From NCBI GenBank assembly GCA_020726505.1, contig JAHLEZ010000002.1, forward strand, positions 1,798,001 to 1,862,000: 64,000 nucleotides of DNA, read 5' to 3'. Of the stretch, positions 1 to 12,541 are shown piece after piece; positions within the stretch are counted from its first letter, which is position 1, and every line of letters begins with the position of its first letter. This DNA comes from Leptodontidium sp. MPI-SDFR-AT-0119. Lineage: Eukaryota > Ascomycota > Leotiomycetes > Helotiales > Leptodontidiaceae. The notes under the pieces are model-generated. The model made no database searches and was not told where the DNA came from. It was given only the letters and a program-made list of their open reading frames with translations. The position numbers and the translations under genes are program-made.

Positions 1-1362
1 GGTCAGACTATTTGAAGGAACTTGGTTGTAGCCGCTGTGCTGTGCCTCACAGCTGAGAACTTTACGAAGTATTGAAAGTTTGTACACTCAGTAACACTTG
101 AACGTAGGACTCGGCTGATGGATAACACCCTGGAAAGCTAGCGCGCTTAGCGATTCAAAGCCTGGAATCGGAACGCCAAAGTGCAGGCTAGGCGAGCATG
201 TAGCCTGTAGATTTGAGGCAATATTAATGTCAGCGACTTTTCATTCGCCAGTTTTACAAGCACAGAAATCCGAAAAGTCTTATCACCGTATTTCATAAGG
301 CCGATCTACGATATCTTGGCAGAAATGGGAGTGCTTTTATCCACCTTCTGTCTTCGGTATTCTGTACCGCAAAGCGAGGGTGAGAAGCTCGAAGCTCAAA
401 GCAAACAAAATGGCAGGAATATATTCTTTCTTCTACTTTCTTCTCATATTAAAACCAACGTAAGCCAAAGTACACCTTTAAATCTCCTGCGTAGAGAGAG
501 GAACATTTCTATGGTTCTCAGACAAGATTAAAGCAAGATTAAAAACTGATTGTTGGGGTCTCGAAGGCTAACCGAGCCTCTTTTGCTTCCAAACATCGTT
601 CTCGCCAATTCCTCGTCTCCTCCTCCTGTTCGAGGGGAAAAAATCATCCAACCTTCCTAGTACGGCTTGCCCACTTCCAGCTTGGTGTCATATCATGCAT
701 ACTAACTTAGTCCTAAACCTCAGTGCTGTCCATTCACCATTTCAAAGGATTTTAAGAGAATTGAAACAGTGAGATTTGAAGCATTGTGGGAGTTGCAAGT
801 CAGGATAGTTCTTGTACAGTACTCTCCTAGGCTATTTGACAATGTATTGTAGAGCGGAATCTCGTTTGTTGACATCGCTTCAGCGTATTGATTAAGCGAA
901 ATGCTTGTATCTTGCTCCCCTTCTGCCTGGTACAATGCACAGCCATGCTGTTCGCAACCTTCCTAGAGGAAATGGTAGACCAACCTATTTCTCGTAGCCC
1001 ATAATAAAGTTTATTGCCAGCCTCATGAGCGATATCAAGGGCTGAGCTTAAGTCAGAGGTTCAGCTTAGCTTGGCATGTCTTCCTGGTGTGGTTACACTG
1101 GCCATCAGAGAGCCTTGCGGACTCGCTACTTGGCCAAGCAGCCATGTTGATAGCAGCCACGCAAGAAGCCACAGCACCAAATCGAACAAAAAGGCTTGAT
1201 AAGCCCCGAAAAACAACACTCGCAAGGCTGTCACGGGTTGAAGCTGATCCTTATATGTTTTCCGTGTGTGCACTTTCATCGCTTTGCGTTTCTGTGTTTC
1301 ATGGTCTTTGTTTGTTGTTTTGTTCCGTTTAGTGACACTTGAACCGTATATCTCCGATCACC
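1..1362. other. Gene-free stretch
   Basis: No open frame here shows a recognisable domain, signal peptide or splice-linked continuation on either strand. The last ~100 bp before position 1363 are T-rich and probably serve as the leader of the next gene. I see nothing else I can support. Confidence 0.5.
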
Positions 1363-2286
1363 ATGTTGAGCGTCTCGCTTTTTGTGCTTCAAGTTGCTTT
1401 TATAACTGGGTTTGGTGTTCAAGCTAGCCCAGCCTCGTCACGGCCAACAGCAGCATCCGATGATCAACGAGTCTCAGGCGCTGCACCTCAGCCAACGACT
1501 CCTCCCGATACAACACTCATCGACGACATCCGTTCAGAGCTCAAGGAGCGTCAGTATTATGGAGATATCTGCGGATATGCATCAGGAAACATCCGTGAGC
1601 ACCACTTGATTTCCCTTTCCTGCCTCCTTTAACTTTCTCTGACATTTATTATTTTGAACAGAGCTGCCCGTAACCTGTGCTGTGGGGATGGAATGCGCTG
1701 TGAACTACAACCTCGGAGCCATGGGTTGCTGCCCAGCAGGCTATCTCCAGTCGTGCCAACTCGCAACCGCGTGTATCGACTACGCGTATCTCGGAAATTG
1801 TGATTTTGCCTGCCAGGCGAACTACGCTATCGGGAAATGGTATGAGAACCGCTCCTGGCCTTGGTCATCTGCACACTGACGCGCAAAAGCAACTATCAAT
1901 ACCCATACTGCGCAACATACCGTTCGGTGGAGGGCATGACGACGTTACAGGGTTATCAATGTGCTGCGTCTCCGGGAATCGTCATACCCGTCGAGACCAC
2001 ACTCGCTGCGCAAGAAGGCGAACTCGCTCCAACTCCTGTCGATACACCGATCATCAACACTATCACCGAGACATACATCCCTTCTGATAGCGCCACTGCT
2101 GCGCCGATTGTGAATAACTATTTCTATGATAATTCGACCGCGAATAAAACAGAGGTGACGACTCCCCAGGAGAAGAAGAAGGGAGGTGGAGGGTTGACGA
2201 AAGGCGAACTTGCGGGGATAATCGTGGGATCTGTGGTTGGGACTTTTACGATTATTGGGGTTCTTATACAGTGTTGCAAGGATTGA
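1363..2286 (+). CDS. Secreted Cys-rich protein with a C-terminal membrane anchor
   Basis: Three exons (1363-1594, 1662-1839, 1890-2286) give 268 residues. The start is the ATG at 1363, which opens an N-terminal signal peptide (hydrophobic LFVLQVAFITGF). Intron 2 is 50 bp, has a CTGAC branch point and joins TG|C in frame; both junctions keep phase. After a Ser/Thr/Pro-rich linker comes a small Cys-rich module (about residues 77-150) with a GCCPAG core, then a low-complexity Thr/Pro/Asn stretch. A single hydrophobic segment (IIVGSVVGTFTIIGVLI) is followed by only a few residues, CCKD. The protein should be exported and held in the membrane by a tail anchor, with the Cys-rich part outside. The module resembles small fungal surface Cys-rich domains, but I cannot name a family. 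No function is assigned. Confidence 0.75.
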
Positions 2287-2784
2287 ATATGTTACATAAG
2301 AGGAATTTGTGTTTTGGATCAGGCATTGCTGGAATAGTGTACTTTCCTGGCAAGTTTTTGTTTTTTGCTCATTTGCAGAGTAAGGGTCTCATTTACGGAG
2401 TCAGAGGATAATAGAGGAGTTCTGATTCATTCTTACAGTTGGTGGTTACGATGGAGGATAAGTTAATACTTGTGGATATTTTACTCTTATCATCATGGCT
2501 TTGCCCATGGATTTAAATTTTTACGTATGCATGCATACCCAGAGTCAAGAGTGTCTGCTCCACAAATGTCAAATGTAAATTTTTATGTTGTTGTTCCTGG
2601 GGTGTTTCCATCTGTTTTCGTCGGGTTCAAGTCTTGGTGTACACCAAAAAAAGTCTTTCGATCACCTCTCAGTCGATTACTTAGTACATGCCCGAAAGAA
2701 TCTACATTCGCTGTCTGTGCGGTTTCTGGACAGTTCCACAAACCCATGGCTCTTCAGCGAATTATCTTTTAATTTCATGGTATC
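2287..2784. other. Gene-free stretch
   Basis: AT-rich 3' flank of the preceding gene. No domain or RNA gene was seen on either strand. Confidence 0.4.
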
Positions 2785-3112
2785 ATGAATCAATTTTCCC
2801 ATTCCCATGTCCCGTACGGGGTTAGTAAACTTGCTGCTCTTGCTCAGGCGCTAATCACCCTCGGCTCAGTCGACTCGCCTGAGGACCCTGAGCAGCTCGC
2901 CCGAGATATAGCATCTTGGGTTATTCGCGAAGAGTTTTCTGACGCGACGGTTATTATGTCATCAGTTGGAGACGATTGTGGATTTTGATAAGGTGGCAGT
3001 TGCTAGTAAGGGGAAAGTTGTGGAGGCTGGTAAGCTAGGGGCGTTGTTAGGGAGGAAGGAGAGTGTTTTCAGAGAGCTTCTTGGACATAACAGTAGTTTT
3101 GGGCTCATGTAA
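2785..3112 (+). pseudogene. Relic of the C-terminal end of an ABCC-type ABC transporter
   Basis: The forward frame reads FSHSH, then LAALAQALI, SVDS and VIREEFSDATVIM. After a 1-nt shift near position 2960 it continues HQLETIVDFDKVAVASKGK, then RKESVFRELLGH. This matches the order at the end of the second nucleotide-binding domain of MRP/ABCC exporters: signature region, ARALL-like helix, VIREEF, the H-loop HRL.TI.DFD, the VVE.G strand and the FREL terminus. The Walker B aspartate region is missing. No upstream transporter body exists, so this is a dead fragment of a gene once here or copied here. It ends at a TAA after position 3109. Confidence 0.5.
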
Positions 3113-3354
3113 TCAAGAGTGAGTATTGTTGCTAACGCTTTTACCTCGTGTATTAACCTAGGCCCTAGGGTACTATCTAAAAAGAAAATGGAAAGTAGTA
3201 ATGATCTAAAAATTACTTGCTAATCGCTGGTCCACTCCGTCTATTTCGAGTTAAATTATACAAAGGTCTACTTCGTAGGTTCAGTCAAAAGCCTTCACCT
3301 GAATGGACAATTATTTACGTTCATCTGTCTCCCTCCACATCTTTCCACCAGAAT

Positions 3355-6300
3355 TCAATAATTGAAGATCATGAGCGCTGGGTTGAGCGCAAACTAGTAA
3401 TTTGTCAGCAAATCCAATGTTCTGTTTGCTCCAGAGTTGCTGTCAGGGGCTCACTGGAAGAATAGCATGGCTGGCCAACATGACTGCCAGTGGCACCGTG
3501 GCCGTGATTCCCTTAATGTCCCAGCCCCTCGGCGCCCACGGAGTAGCGAGAAAGATCATGCCTCCGATACAGGGAATCACAAAGGCGTACATCTTCCAGA
3601 AGTTTCTGAAGATCTTAGGGACTTCTTTGAAGAAGTTGGACTTTTCGGCTTCCTTGGCCGTGGCGCCCCATTCCATGTTGATGGAAAACCTACATGCGAT
3701 TTCGTGTTAGTGGACTGGTATACAGAGATGCTGCGGCGAGGGGATTAGGAAAGGGAAATTGTGACGTACATGTGTGCACCCAAGGCTAAGAAGAGGTGGA
3801 AGGAGATGCCTCCAAAGAAAATGGCGAACATAGGCATCCACTTGAAATTCTCCATCAAGGCTGCGATCAAACCCTTCTCGCTAAGACGATACCTCAAGAT
3901 TGCGAGACAAACATTCCCCAGTCCAGAGAACACAACGAGGAGGGCAACGAAGATCTTCCAGGAATCGATGTAGAACTTGTCGATATAGCCGTTGTACCAG
4001 CCAACAAGGAAGTAGTTCAACAAGGTCAGGGGGAGTCCAAAGGCTAATGCGTAGTACGTGGCGATGTAGCCCAGGATGGTGACTTTGGAGGAGAGTTGCA
4101 TGTTAGAGAAGAGGAGCCGGCGGAACAGAGGTGTGAATGGTGTGCGCCAGAGCCACGTATGGATTGGATTGAAGACCAGTTCGTTGCAGCCATATGCATA
4201 TCTGTTGATATTTCGTATTAACATTTCCATTGTACGTGAGGACCGGAGAGGAGATAGGAGTAGGCTCAACGTACTTTTCCCAGCGACTGAGTTCATCGTA
4301 TATAGTAAGTGAAACGCCTTCTTTGAATTCATCTCCATGGTACGTAGCCAAACGGACCACATTTCCGGCAATCTGCATACGAAGCGAGATATCGAAATCC
4401 TCAGAGACATGATGCTCGGACCAGAAAAGATCTGCGCCATCTTCTCTCTTCGTTGCAATGGCTTGCATCGCCTTCCAACGTAGGAATGCGTTGTGTCCGA
4501 CGAAAGGAGCTGCCTCGCCAGAGCCGACGGCAAAGCGAATAGCGGAGTAGATCTGGTTCGTGAAGAAAGTGATGCCGTTTTCAAAGTAATCACCGACAAT
4601 TTGCATGACACCGGCGCTGTGCTGCACGATTGCTACTTCGGGAGAAAGGAACATTTCAGCAGCGCCATAGAGGAGGCAGTCAACGGGCTGGGAGTGTCAA
4701 TATTGCCGAACGTAGACAAAAAATAACAGTGCGGACAGATAGTAGTGGCTGAAGACTTACAACTCGAGTGTCCGAATCAATGATTAGAATGAACTCCCCA
4801 ATCCTTATGTCTCCATCTGCCCATGCCCTACCCTCATCATTTAGTACCTTGTCTAGGGCTGTTTTGTACAACTCGTCTTCTTTACTCTCACTGATTTCCT
4901 CTGTATCATTCTCTTCCTTGTATTGGGTTATCATCTCGCGGAGAACATCTTCGGTACGGTTGCTGATGTTGAGGGCGTAATTCATGTTGGAAGCTTTCTT
5001 GAACTTGCCCGCCCGTACAAAACCATCGTCTCCATGCTTAGGTCGTGCGACCCATCCGATGTTGTTGTCGGTATAGAAATCGCGGCGAGCTTGGGCTTCT
5101 TGCTCAGGGATAATCTGGTCACGACCCGTTAGAAGGATTCTCAAACGACGATTTCAATTTCTTACTTGGAGACCATCGTCGTTGACGAAGATGCTTGCAG
5201 TCCCACCGTTCAATTCGTAATGGCGAATCGCTGCTTTCAACGAAGTGACAGTCGGGATAATGACGCTCTCCAGGCTCTCCTTGTAAACAGGCATCTGGAT
5301 AGTCACGTGGCTACATGTAAATCCTGATGTACAAGCTTTGTAGATGTCGGGGTGGATTGATGAATAAGAGCGGGAGTTGGTAGTCACCCCATTGATTGGG
5401 CCAATCACTTGGAAGATGTCGGTAAATATGACGATTGCGAAAAACTAAAAGTCGTTAGTGGATGTTCTGATATTTCCAGAGTTGCTGAGGTACCAAGCCA
5501 AAAAGCCCGAATGCTGGTGTTGTTGCAACCTGTTTGGCTGTCAGCACGTTGACGCACGTCACCTCATAACCACCAACTGACCAATGCGAGGCGAAGCCAT
5601 TGTCCATCGACGAGCGATTGATAAATCAACTGTAACCGTTAGCATATTCATAAATAATAAATAAAGTCGGAGGATGACAAACTTGCGACACACCAAACCC
5701 CAGAAGTAGAACAATCATCAAAGCGACAGCAAGTCCAACGAAGATGGCTGACAGGAAGACTAGTGGACGGCCAAGAGACTCATTTTGCAGGAGAACGGCA
5801 GCCTCAACATCTGACTCGGAATTATTCTCTGCTACCACCATTTCCGTCTTGGGCGCATAGGAGGCAAAGTTTCCACCTGGGGATGAAGTATAAAGAGAAT
5901 CAGCTGCAGAATTTCCACCGGTTGACAGATGGTGATTGCCGCCAATGCTTGGGAGCAATGGAAGTTTGGCTCCCCAGATCTAAGGGTGTCAGCTTGGTGG
6001 AGCCGTGCCTTTCGTCCATTGCCACTTACAACTGTGAGGAGCTGTCTCTCGATGGAGGCAGCGTGAGTCAAGATTCCCTCGACGTCGTCATCCCAAAGCA
6101 GCAGTACTCTTTCTGTCCTCACAAAGCATGTGTATTGAAACCTCTTGATCTTGTTCGAAGTTGCCTTGGCCATCTCATCGAATGATTCGAGAATCTGGTA
6201 CTGTGTACTGTCATGTGGTAAGACAAGCTCGGTCTGATTGGGTGCGAATATGGAGAACATCAAATCGGTGACATGAGTTGACATGGTGAATGCCACAGCG

Positions 6301-6717
6301 ACATTGAGTCTTTGCACAGTTGCAACAAGATTTGGTGCTAGCACCTGTGGCATAGTGACATATTTCCCACGTGTATGTCGAAGCAGTACACCTTGAGACG
6401 GCACTTCATGGCTCATCATGTCTCGAAATTGTGAGGTCGGTGTCGGTGAAAGCCCTTCAGAGGAGTGTGCCATAGGCCCGATCCACATGTTCGACGCGAT
6501 CCGATCGTATAGGTACTTCACCATCTAGGAGGACCCAAATCAGTAACTCTTGAAGTGATGAAATGGACTTGATACTTACCACCTTGTGCTTGCCTAATGT
6601 TATGTCGACATCCAATGAAGGCTCTGAGCCTGGAGTACTCGACTTGTCAATAGAGGGATCCTCATCACTTGCAACTCTCTGATGACTGCTCTCCCGACGG
6701 CTGCTGGCGTACGACAT
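3355..6717 (-). CDS. Membrane glycosyltransferase family 2 (fungal polysaccharide synthase-like)
   Basis: Eleven exons: 6717-6580, 6524-6030, 5979-5683, 5629-5582, 5529-5494, 5444-5166, 5114-4761, 4687-4275, 4201-3770, 3689-3455, 3393-3355. They give 921 residues. The order is a cytosolic N-terminal domain (residues ~1-210), a Ser/Gly linker, membrane helices (~285-340), a GT-A core and C-terminal helices. The core has FVNDDGLQ, the metal-binding DSDTRV, GHNA, the SEDFD acid and LSRW, which stands for the processive QxxRW motif. The family is the large fungal GT2 group related to chitin and cellulose synthases; such enzymes use UDP-sugars at the plasma membrane. The product sugar is unknown. 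Exons of 12 and 16 codons are supported by phase. The last exon of 13 codons restores the conserved ALNPALM tail; reading through would stop early after LPVSP. The gene looks intact. Confidence 0.9.
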
Positions 6718-8537
6718 GGCGAGCAGTCGTCACTTGCCCACGCTGTCCGTAAGAAAGGGCTGAAGAAGACTTGAACAAGGCTGAGTCAAGTTCCTTGTAG
6801 TAATTCGAGGTATCGTAAATGTAGAGGGCCAATTAAGAAAGACTGGAAAGATATCGAAAACTGGGAGGCATGGGAAATGGCATCACAAGTGTCGGAACCA
6901 AATATAAAGAAGGATCAGCAGCTTAGGACTTTCCAAACGAAAATGGTTCCGCTGTGATACAAGCGATTGGGCACTAAATTCCGTTTTAAAAAGGCTTGCC
7001 AGAAGATCTCTTGGGTGTGTTTTAGCTCCGACGACGAAGTCATGGCCGCAGAGTTCAAAGCTGAAGGCCATGTGGCGATACCAGAAGCAAGAACTCGTGC
7101 ATGCGGTCACCACAACAGTCGATAAGCAATACATTTTTGTGAAAGAGGCGTTTGCTAGCTCACTCGGGCTTGGGCTGCAGAATAAAGTTTCGTCCAGGTC
7201 CTTTCGGCCACGGGTTCGGTGAAATAGGTGCCATTCAAATTTGGATGATAAGGCATGGCTTCGTGTCCGTATCTCAGGAGAGTTGCTGTACGACCTGCAC
7301 GGGACGGGGATCAAAATATTGAGGCGTTGTATTGGCAGCTGGCATGCAGTACCATGCAGGAAATCCCAGCATCTCGAAATAGTTCTCGGTGTGATAGAGA
7401 AGGCGGGAGGCAGGTACGAGTCTATCGACTGCAGTAAAAGGTTGCCGATTTTGGCGAGATACTTAGATACGAGAATATCGTGTTTTTAGCCACGGTACTT
7501 TAATAAAAGATAAATAAAAGGTTAGGAAAAGATCGAAGAGCTATTTTCGAAGAGATCTAGAAGACAGGTATTGATTTAATTTATTGTGTGTCGAGAAATT
7601 GTTCCCTTGGTACGTTGACTTTGGTGTTCTGCACCTGCCTTAATCGGCCACTTTTTATTGCAGTCGATAGCGAGTTAAGGGGTGCTCGAACCTGAGCCAA
7701 TCATCTCCACATATCGCTTCGAAGATAAAGTGGCCGGGGGATGTGCTGCAGAGAATCCGAACGAGGTATCTCTTCGTCCCATGTGCGTTGAAATGGCCTA
7801 CCGGAACGACGCCCCATGGAGGAGAGAGAATGCGGACACGACCCATTGCATGTACATGATGGAGAGCACCGGAGCGTAGTAGCTGAGCTCCTCTGACGCA
7901 TGTAAACCATGTAAACTAATCTGCCATCGATAATGAAGGACCAGCACAGGTTTTGTCACGTGTGTGAGGACTGTTTGCCGCAGAATTGATTGAGTTCCTT
8001 CAATAACGAATACATGGAGTGTTATTGGATTTCCGCGCTAAACTAATGCCATGGTACCTTTCGTACTTCTACGTTAGTTTTGCTCGAGGTTGTATCAAGG
8101 GGCCTGTCAAGAGATACGGTGAGGTCGTATCGAAGGGGCCTGGCAGCGCCTGTGCCTGTGCTTCAATGGCTCAACAATAATCAACCAATCGCCAATCGTC
8201 CAGACTCCAGCACGGCTCGCGACCCCTGGTCACCGGGAGGCGCCGGCTTGGGGTGGGATGTGATGTCGTCGCCTTCGCCCTACGCATACAGTACTTAGCG
8301 TGAGTAGCCACGTTGAAGAAGCACCAAGCGAGAAGTTAATCGATCCAACCAAAGGACGCCAAGAGAAAGACCCCTACTTCCTCCCCTGCTTTTCACATCC
8401 ACCACATACCACATACGAAGTTCCCAAGATAAGGCGAATCCCAACGCCTTATCCCAAAATGCCTCGTCCTGAACTAATCGCGACGCATTCAGCTGAGTCA
8501 CTTCAACTTGCATACTACAGTAGGACTTCGTACTAAG
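6718..8537. other. Gene-free stretch
   Basis: This holds the promoter side of the glycosyltransferase gene (just above 6717). No domain-bearing frame, tRNA or repeat could be supported on either strand. Confidence 0.4.
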
Positions 8538-8683
8538 ATGATAACGGACTTGACGTCCGTGCTCCTGTCGAATGTTAGACCAAAAGCTAGGGGTATAGAC
8601 CAATAGAATGCCGGCATTTCACTACTTTTATTCACCTTTTGGTTAAGTAGGTTTGAAAGCACGAACGTCAAATCCGTTATCAT
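8538..8683. repeat. 146-bp foldback (MITE-like) element
   Basis: The stretch starts ATGATAACGGA and ends TCCGTTATCAT. The arms pair over about 27 bp with two mismatches (GGACTTGACGTCCGTGCT against GGATTTGACGTTCGTGCT). A second nested pair, ACCAAAAG and CTTTTGGT, lies inside, and the centre is the palindrome ATGCCGGCAT. The whole piece can fold into one long hairpin. Outside it, CTTCAACTTGCATA (from ~8503) recurs as CTTCAACCTGCATA (~8708), which could be part of the insertion or an older duplication. No coding capacity is evident. Confidence 0.6.
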
Positions 8684-9208
8684 TTGGGCATATACGAAGT
8701 AGTGCCTTCAACCTGCATAGTATTGATATTGATCTTTAAGCGGGCGTGCATGGCTGGAGCAGACAACTCATCCCACAACATGCGGGTAGTGAGTGTAGGG
8801 ACGGGCTCGATGATTGGCACATGGAGACCAGCCACCTGCATATGTAACAACATTTCATCGGAAGATTTGCGGCTGGGCAGGGCCTGGAATGGATCTGTCG
8901 AGCTGATGATGGCTCTCCATTGGACAATTTCAGCTATCTTGACTTTCCTGCAGAACCCTGTTATCTGCTGAGAGCTGAAGAGGCAATATTTGGACTGTGA
9001 TGGTGGATAGAAATGTTCTTGCGCACCGTTCTCAATACCGTTATTTCATCCATTTTAGTGTTAAAACCAAGTGCCGTATAAGGTCTATTTCTACCAGGGT
9101 TTTGGGCCCTGCAAAGTGTGTTTTTTTTTAGAACTTCCCATCCAAAATATCAAGACGGACTACACTGCACACAACACTGGGCCTTCACTGAAGCTCAAGA
9201 TTCTCACG
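8684..9208. other. Intergenic stretch upstream of the GH16 gene
   Basis: No gene is recognised. It includes the likely promoter and leader of the gene starting at 9209. A T-tract lies at ~9120. Confidence 0.4.
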
Positions 9209-11020
9209 ATGTTTGGCAAACTATTTGCTCGGAAGGCGACGATCCCCGTGGAAGGCTTACCACAGCCACCAGTGGCCACAGTTGAGCAGACTTCTCACGT
9301 TTTGTCACGTCCAGCATCATTGGATATTATAAGACAGGGGGATATAAGATCTCGAGGCAGCAAGAGAGCACAAAGCTACAGGTTGATCACAGAGTAAGTG
9401 ATAATTCAAACTGACTGCCCCTCATGTTGCTGCGATGTTGATACCAGTTTTATTATCAGATATGAGCAACCATGGCTCAAAGACAAACGCATGGGGAGGA
9501 CGTGGATCAACAACGTCATTGTTTACGGGTTCATGCTCTTGGGCTTAGCTATCAGTGGCTATATCTGCTACTCCAAAGCAAAGAGTGTAGTGAAGCATGA
9601 TGTACGCCTCGTCTTTCAAATTCCCATGAAGACAACGTTAACTTAACTTCCCCAGTTCTGTCTCATAATGGATGATAGCTTCAGCACCATAAATCCTGCA
9701 TTCTGGAGTCACGAAATTCAAACCGGTGGTTATGGGTTTGTACCATTTTCCCTGGCTTCTTCCCAAATCAAAAATTTGACAAGGACTTTTAGAACTGGCT
9801 CCTTCGACTGGACAACGGATGATGCCGCGAACTCATATGTGAATTCTGAAGGGCTGCACATCCGCCCTACGCTGACGAACATGACAACTAAAATTACCAA
9901 CGCACAAATCGACGATGGCTATACAGTGAACCTAACGAGCACCGGCGAATGCACGTCTTCTGTAGTTTCCAACTGTGCGATCCACAGCAACAGAACACTT
10001 GGGACCGTTATCCCACCTGTTAGGTCAGCGAGGATGACGACGAAGGGGAAGAAGAGTATTAGGTATGGAAAGGTGGAGGTGACGGCGAGGTTGCCAAAAG
10101 GCGACTGGATATGGCCTGCTATCTGGTTTGTTGATCTTCTTTCTGAAGCGTGATTCATCGCTAACGAGAAAAGGATGATGCCCGAAGACGAAGCTTATGG
10201 GCCGTGGCCCCGCAGCGGAGAGATTGATATGATGGAGGCACGTGGTAACAGTATGTCCCCTACGCCCTTGCAACTTCCCAGCCCGTTCTGCCTTAAAGGG
10301 CAAGAACAAACGATAACCTTTATAGACTACTCCTTCCCAGACGGTGGCCGTGATGTCTTTACCTCGTCGCTTCACTGGGGTCCCACTGTATCTACAGATG
10401 CCTACTGGCGCGCAACCGTGGGCAAAAAACTTCGCCGTTCAGACTACAGCAATGGCTACCACACCTTCGGCCTTGAATGGACAAAAGACTACCTCTTAAC
10501 ATATGTAGACTTTGAACTCCAACAAGTTCTCTACTGGAGCTTCAAGGGCCAGTGGGATATGTGGAAACGAGGATGTACGTTCTCTCCAACTCGTTCCCAT
10601 CCCTTACGCTCTCGCCAATGACTGCTTCCACGTCTTTTGATCAGTAGAGGAACAGTGCGTGCTGACAAAATCAACCAGACTTCTCATCCCAAACCGCCAA
10701 TGGAACGCTCATTCAAAACCCGTGGTCTCAATCACCAAATGTTAACGCGCCGTTTGACAAACCCTTTTATCTTATCCTCAATGTGGCAATTGGATCGCAA
10801 AATGGATGGTTCCGCGATGCAGTTGGTGGGAAGCCATGGATTGATGGGGGCGCGACGGTGAGTGTCTGAATCCAATCGACTTTATCAAATACTGAGATTT
10901 TCCTAGACTGTGCGAGACTTCTGGAACGCCGCAGACAGCTGGTTGCCTACTTGGGGCGATGGGGACGAAGGGTCATTGACTGTAAAAAGCGTGAAGATGT
11001 GGGAGTTGGGGAAGTGTTAG
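9209..11020 (+). CDS. Type II membrane GH16 endo-beta-1,3(4)-glucanase-like protein
   Basis: Seven exons (9209-9393, 9460-9601, 9656-10125, 10174-10250, 10326-10574, 10679-10857, 10907-11020) give 471 residues, with phases matching at every junction. A ~78-residue cytosolic tail is followed by one membrane helix (~79-99) and an extracytosolic GH16 domain. The catalytic motif GEIDMMEA places the nucleophile at Glu282, the helper at Asp284 and the acid/base at Glu287. Flanking family motifs are present: WPAIW before it, SSLHWGPT and GYHTFGLEWT after it, then PFYLILNVAIG and the WxxGDEGSLTVKSVKMW end. Proteins of this class cleave or remodel beta-glucans at the cell surface and resemble beta-1,3-glucan-recognition proteins. 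Fungal GH16 enzymes of this length with an N-terminal anchor are common. All catalytic residues are present. Confidence 0.92.
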
Positions 11021-12541
11021 TGTGTTTAGGAGCCCCACAGGCAGTTCATACATTTCGCGATATTTACATGGCCGCGCAGACCTCCTTTTTTTTTCTCTCT
11101 TCATACAAATAATACTTAAGAGATGAGAAACGGATGGAATTTTTGGGTGTACAATCAGAGGAGCTGGACTTAATTTCAAATATTTTTCTACATAATTTAC
11201 TTGAACTATGAAACAAAAAAAAAAATTCAAACTTCGAAATGTGCTTTAGTATTCTCATCTTTGTTCGCTTAGCTCCTACGTCCGAATGCCCCGGCCGCTC
11301 GGGCCGCTTCCACGTATGGCTGCTAAGAACACTTCGCTTACTAATACGGATCCCATCCGATCCAGCGCTGTGCCTCAAAAACAACAGTGGGCCTTGAGCA
11401 ACAGACCACCTTCCTCAACAGGTGTGCAAAGTCCGTTGTTGACGTTGAATATCTCGAGCTTATGCGCTCTTGCATAAAAATCAATAGATAAGGTGCTGCA
11501 TGCGAACCATCGGGATGTACTTGTTTGTTGGGGGAATGGCGGGAGTCCTCAGGGTGGTATCAGCCAATTTTGGACTCAGGAATCGATTCAGGGCTCATAG
11601 CGGGATAGAGATGCTTGCATAATAACGGCCCAAGTCCTTCAGGGGATATCATTTCGGGGAAATTCCCCTCAAAAAAAGGTTCAGCGGCAATTTAGTTCCG
11701 TGTGGTTTGTGCCGGGATTTATAAGCTGGGGCGGTCGAGCACGACCGAAACCCCTGGAGCGGGATTGCAATACGAAACAATCTGTACAGAGGCTATTCCT
11801 ACTGGTAATTTTATTGTGTTGAAACTTAAAGACGGCCTGTAAATCGAACGTAGCAGTGTGTGGCACCTGCATCATGCATGGCAGACACACCAGCACATGC
11901 TTATCTCAATTCCACAGGGGGTGCCTTCGTTTAAGTCGACACCATAAAGTCAATATCCACTAACTCCTTTGGGTAATACTTCTACGTCTACGGAAACATC
12001 TCTGATTCCCAACTCCCACGAGTCAGGGCTTGTGAGTACGGGGGCTTGGTGGGCGGCGAAGCCCACGCTTTAGGATATCGACTCTGTGATGTCAACTTTG
12101 TGGCGTCGACTTAGATAGGTAAAGTCTTCCAAAAAAAAAAAAAGAAAAAAGCCGCGTGCCAGATGTGCTTACGACATTGAAGGAGCTATCCCCAGATGGA
12201 GGAAATGTTTGACTATCATCGACTCTGTGCCCGCAAATATCAATAGTGCTTAACCATAGCTTAGTGGGGTATTGGTAGGTGTCAGCTAGTAGAAAAGCTA
12301 CGACGGGAGATCTGATCAGATCTGATCATGAAAACCCAGATACGAGATAAAGAGTTTATTCCCACCGAAGTCTCTGTGACAACCAGTGCTCAGCCTCCTT
12401 TTGACTTGACGATCAGGGTCTTTGTGGTCACCAAGTCATACGTGCTGGTAAACCGTCGTCAAAACGCAGTTCTGATTCAGCTTCACGCTCGTTATCCTTT
12501 ATTTCAACTCATCTGTTGTTGATTCTTTATTGATCAACAAT
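11021..12541. other. Gene-free stretch
   Basis: There is an A-tract at ~12128-12150 and a short self-complementary run of AGATCTGATC units at ~12307-12327. No recognisable coding region or RNA gene was found on either strand. The last ~200 bp are probably the promoter of the next gene. Confidence 0.4.

Noticed and set aside
7655..7910. Overlapping frames on both strands at ~7.7-7.9 kb.
   Set aside because: No domain, codon signal or splice-linked continuation; likely chance in GC-rich DNA.
12307..12327. Palindromic AGATCTGATC run as an operator.
   Set aside because: It is simple GATC self-complementarity in a gene-free region, with no link to a known binding site.
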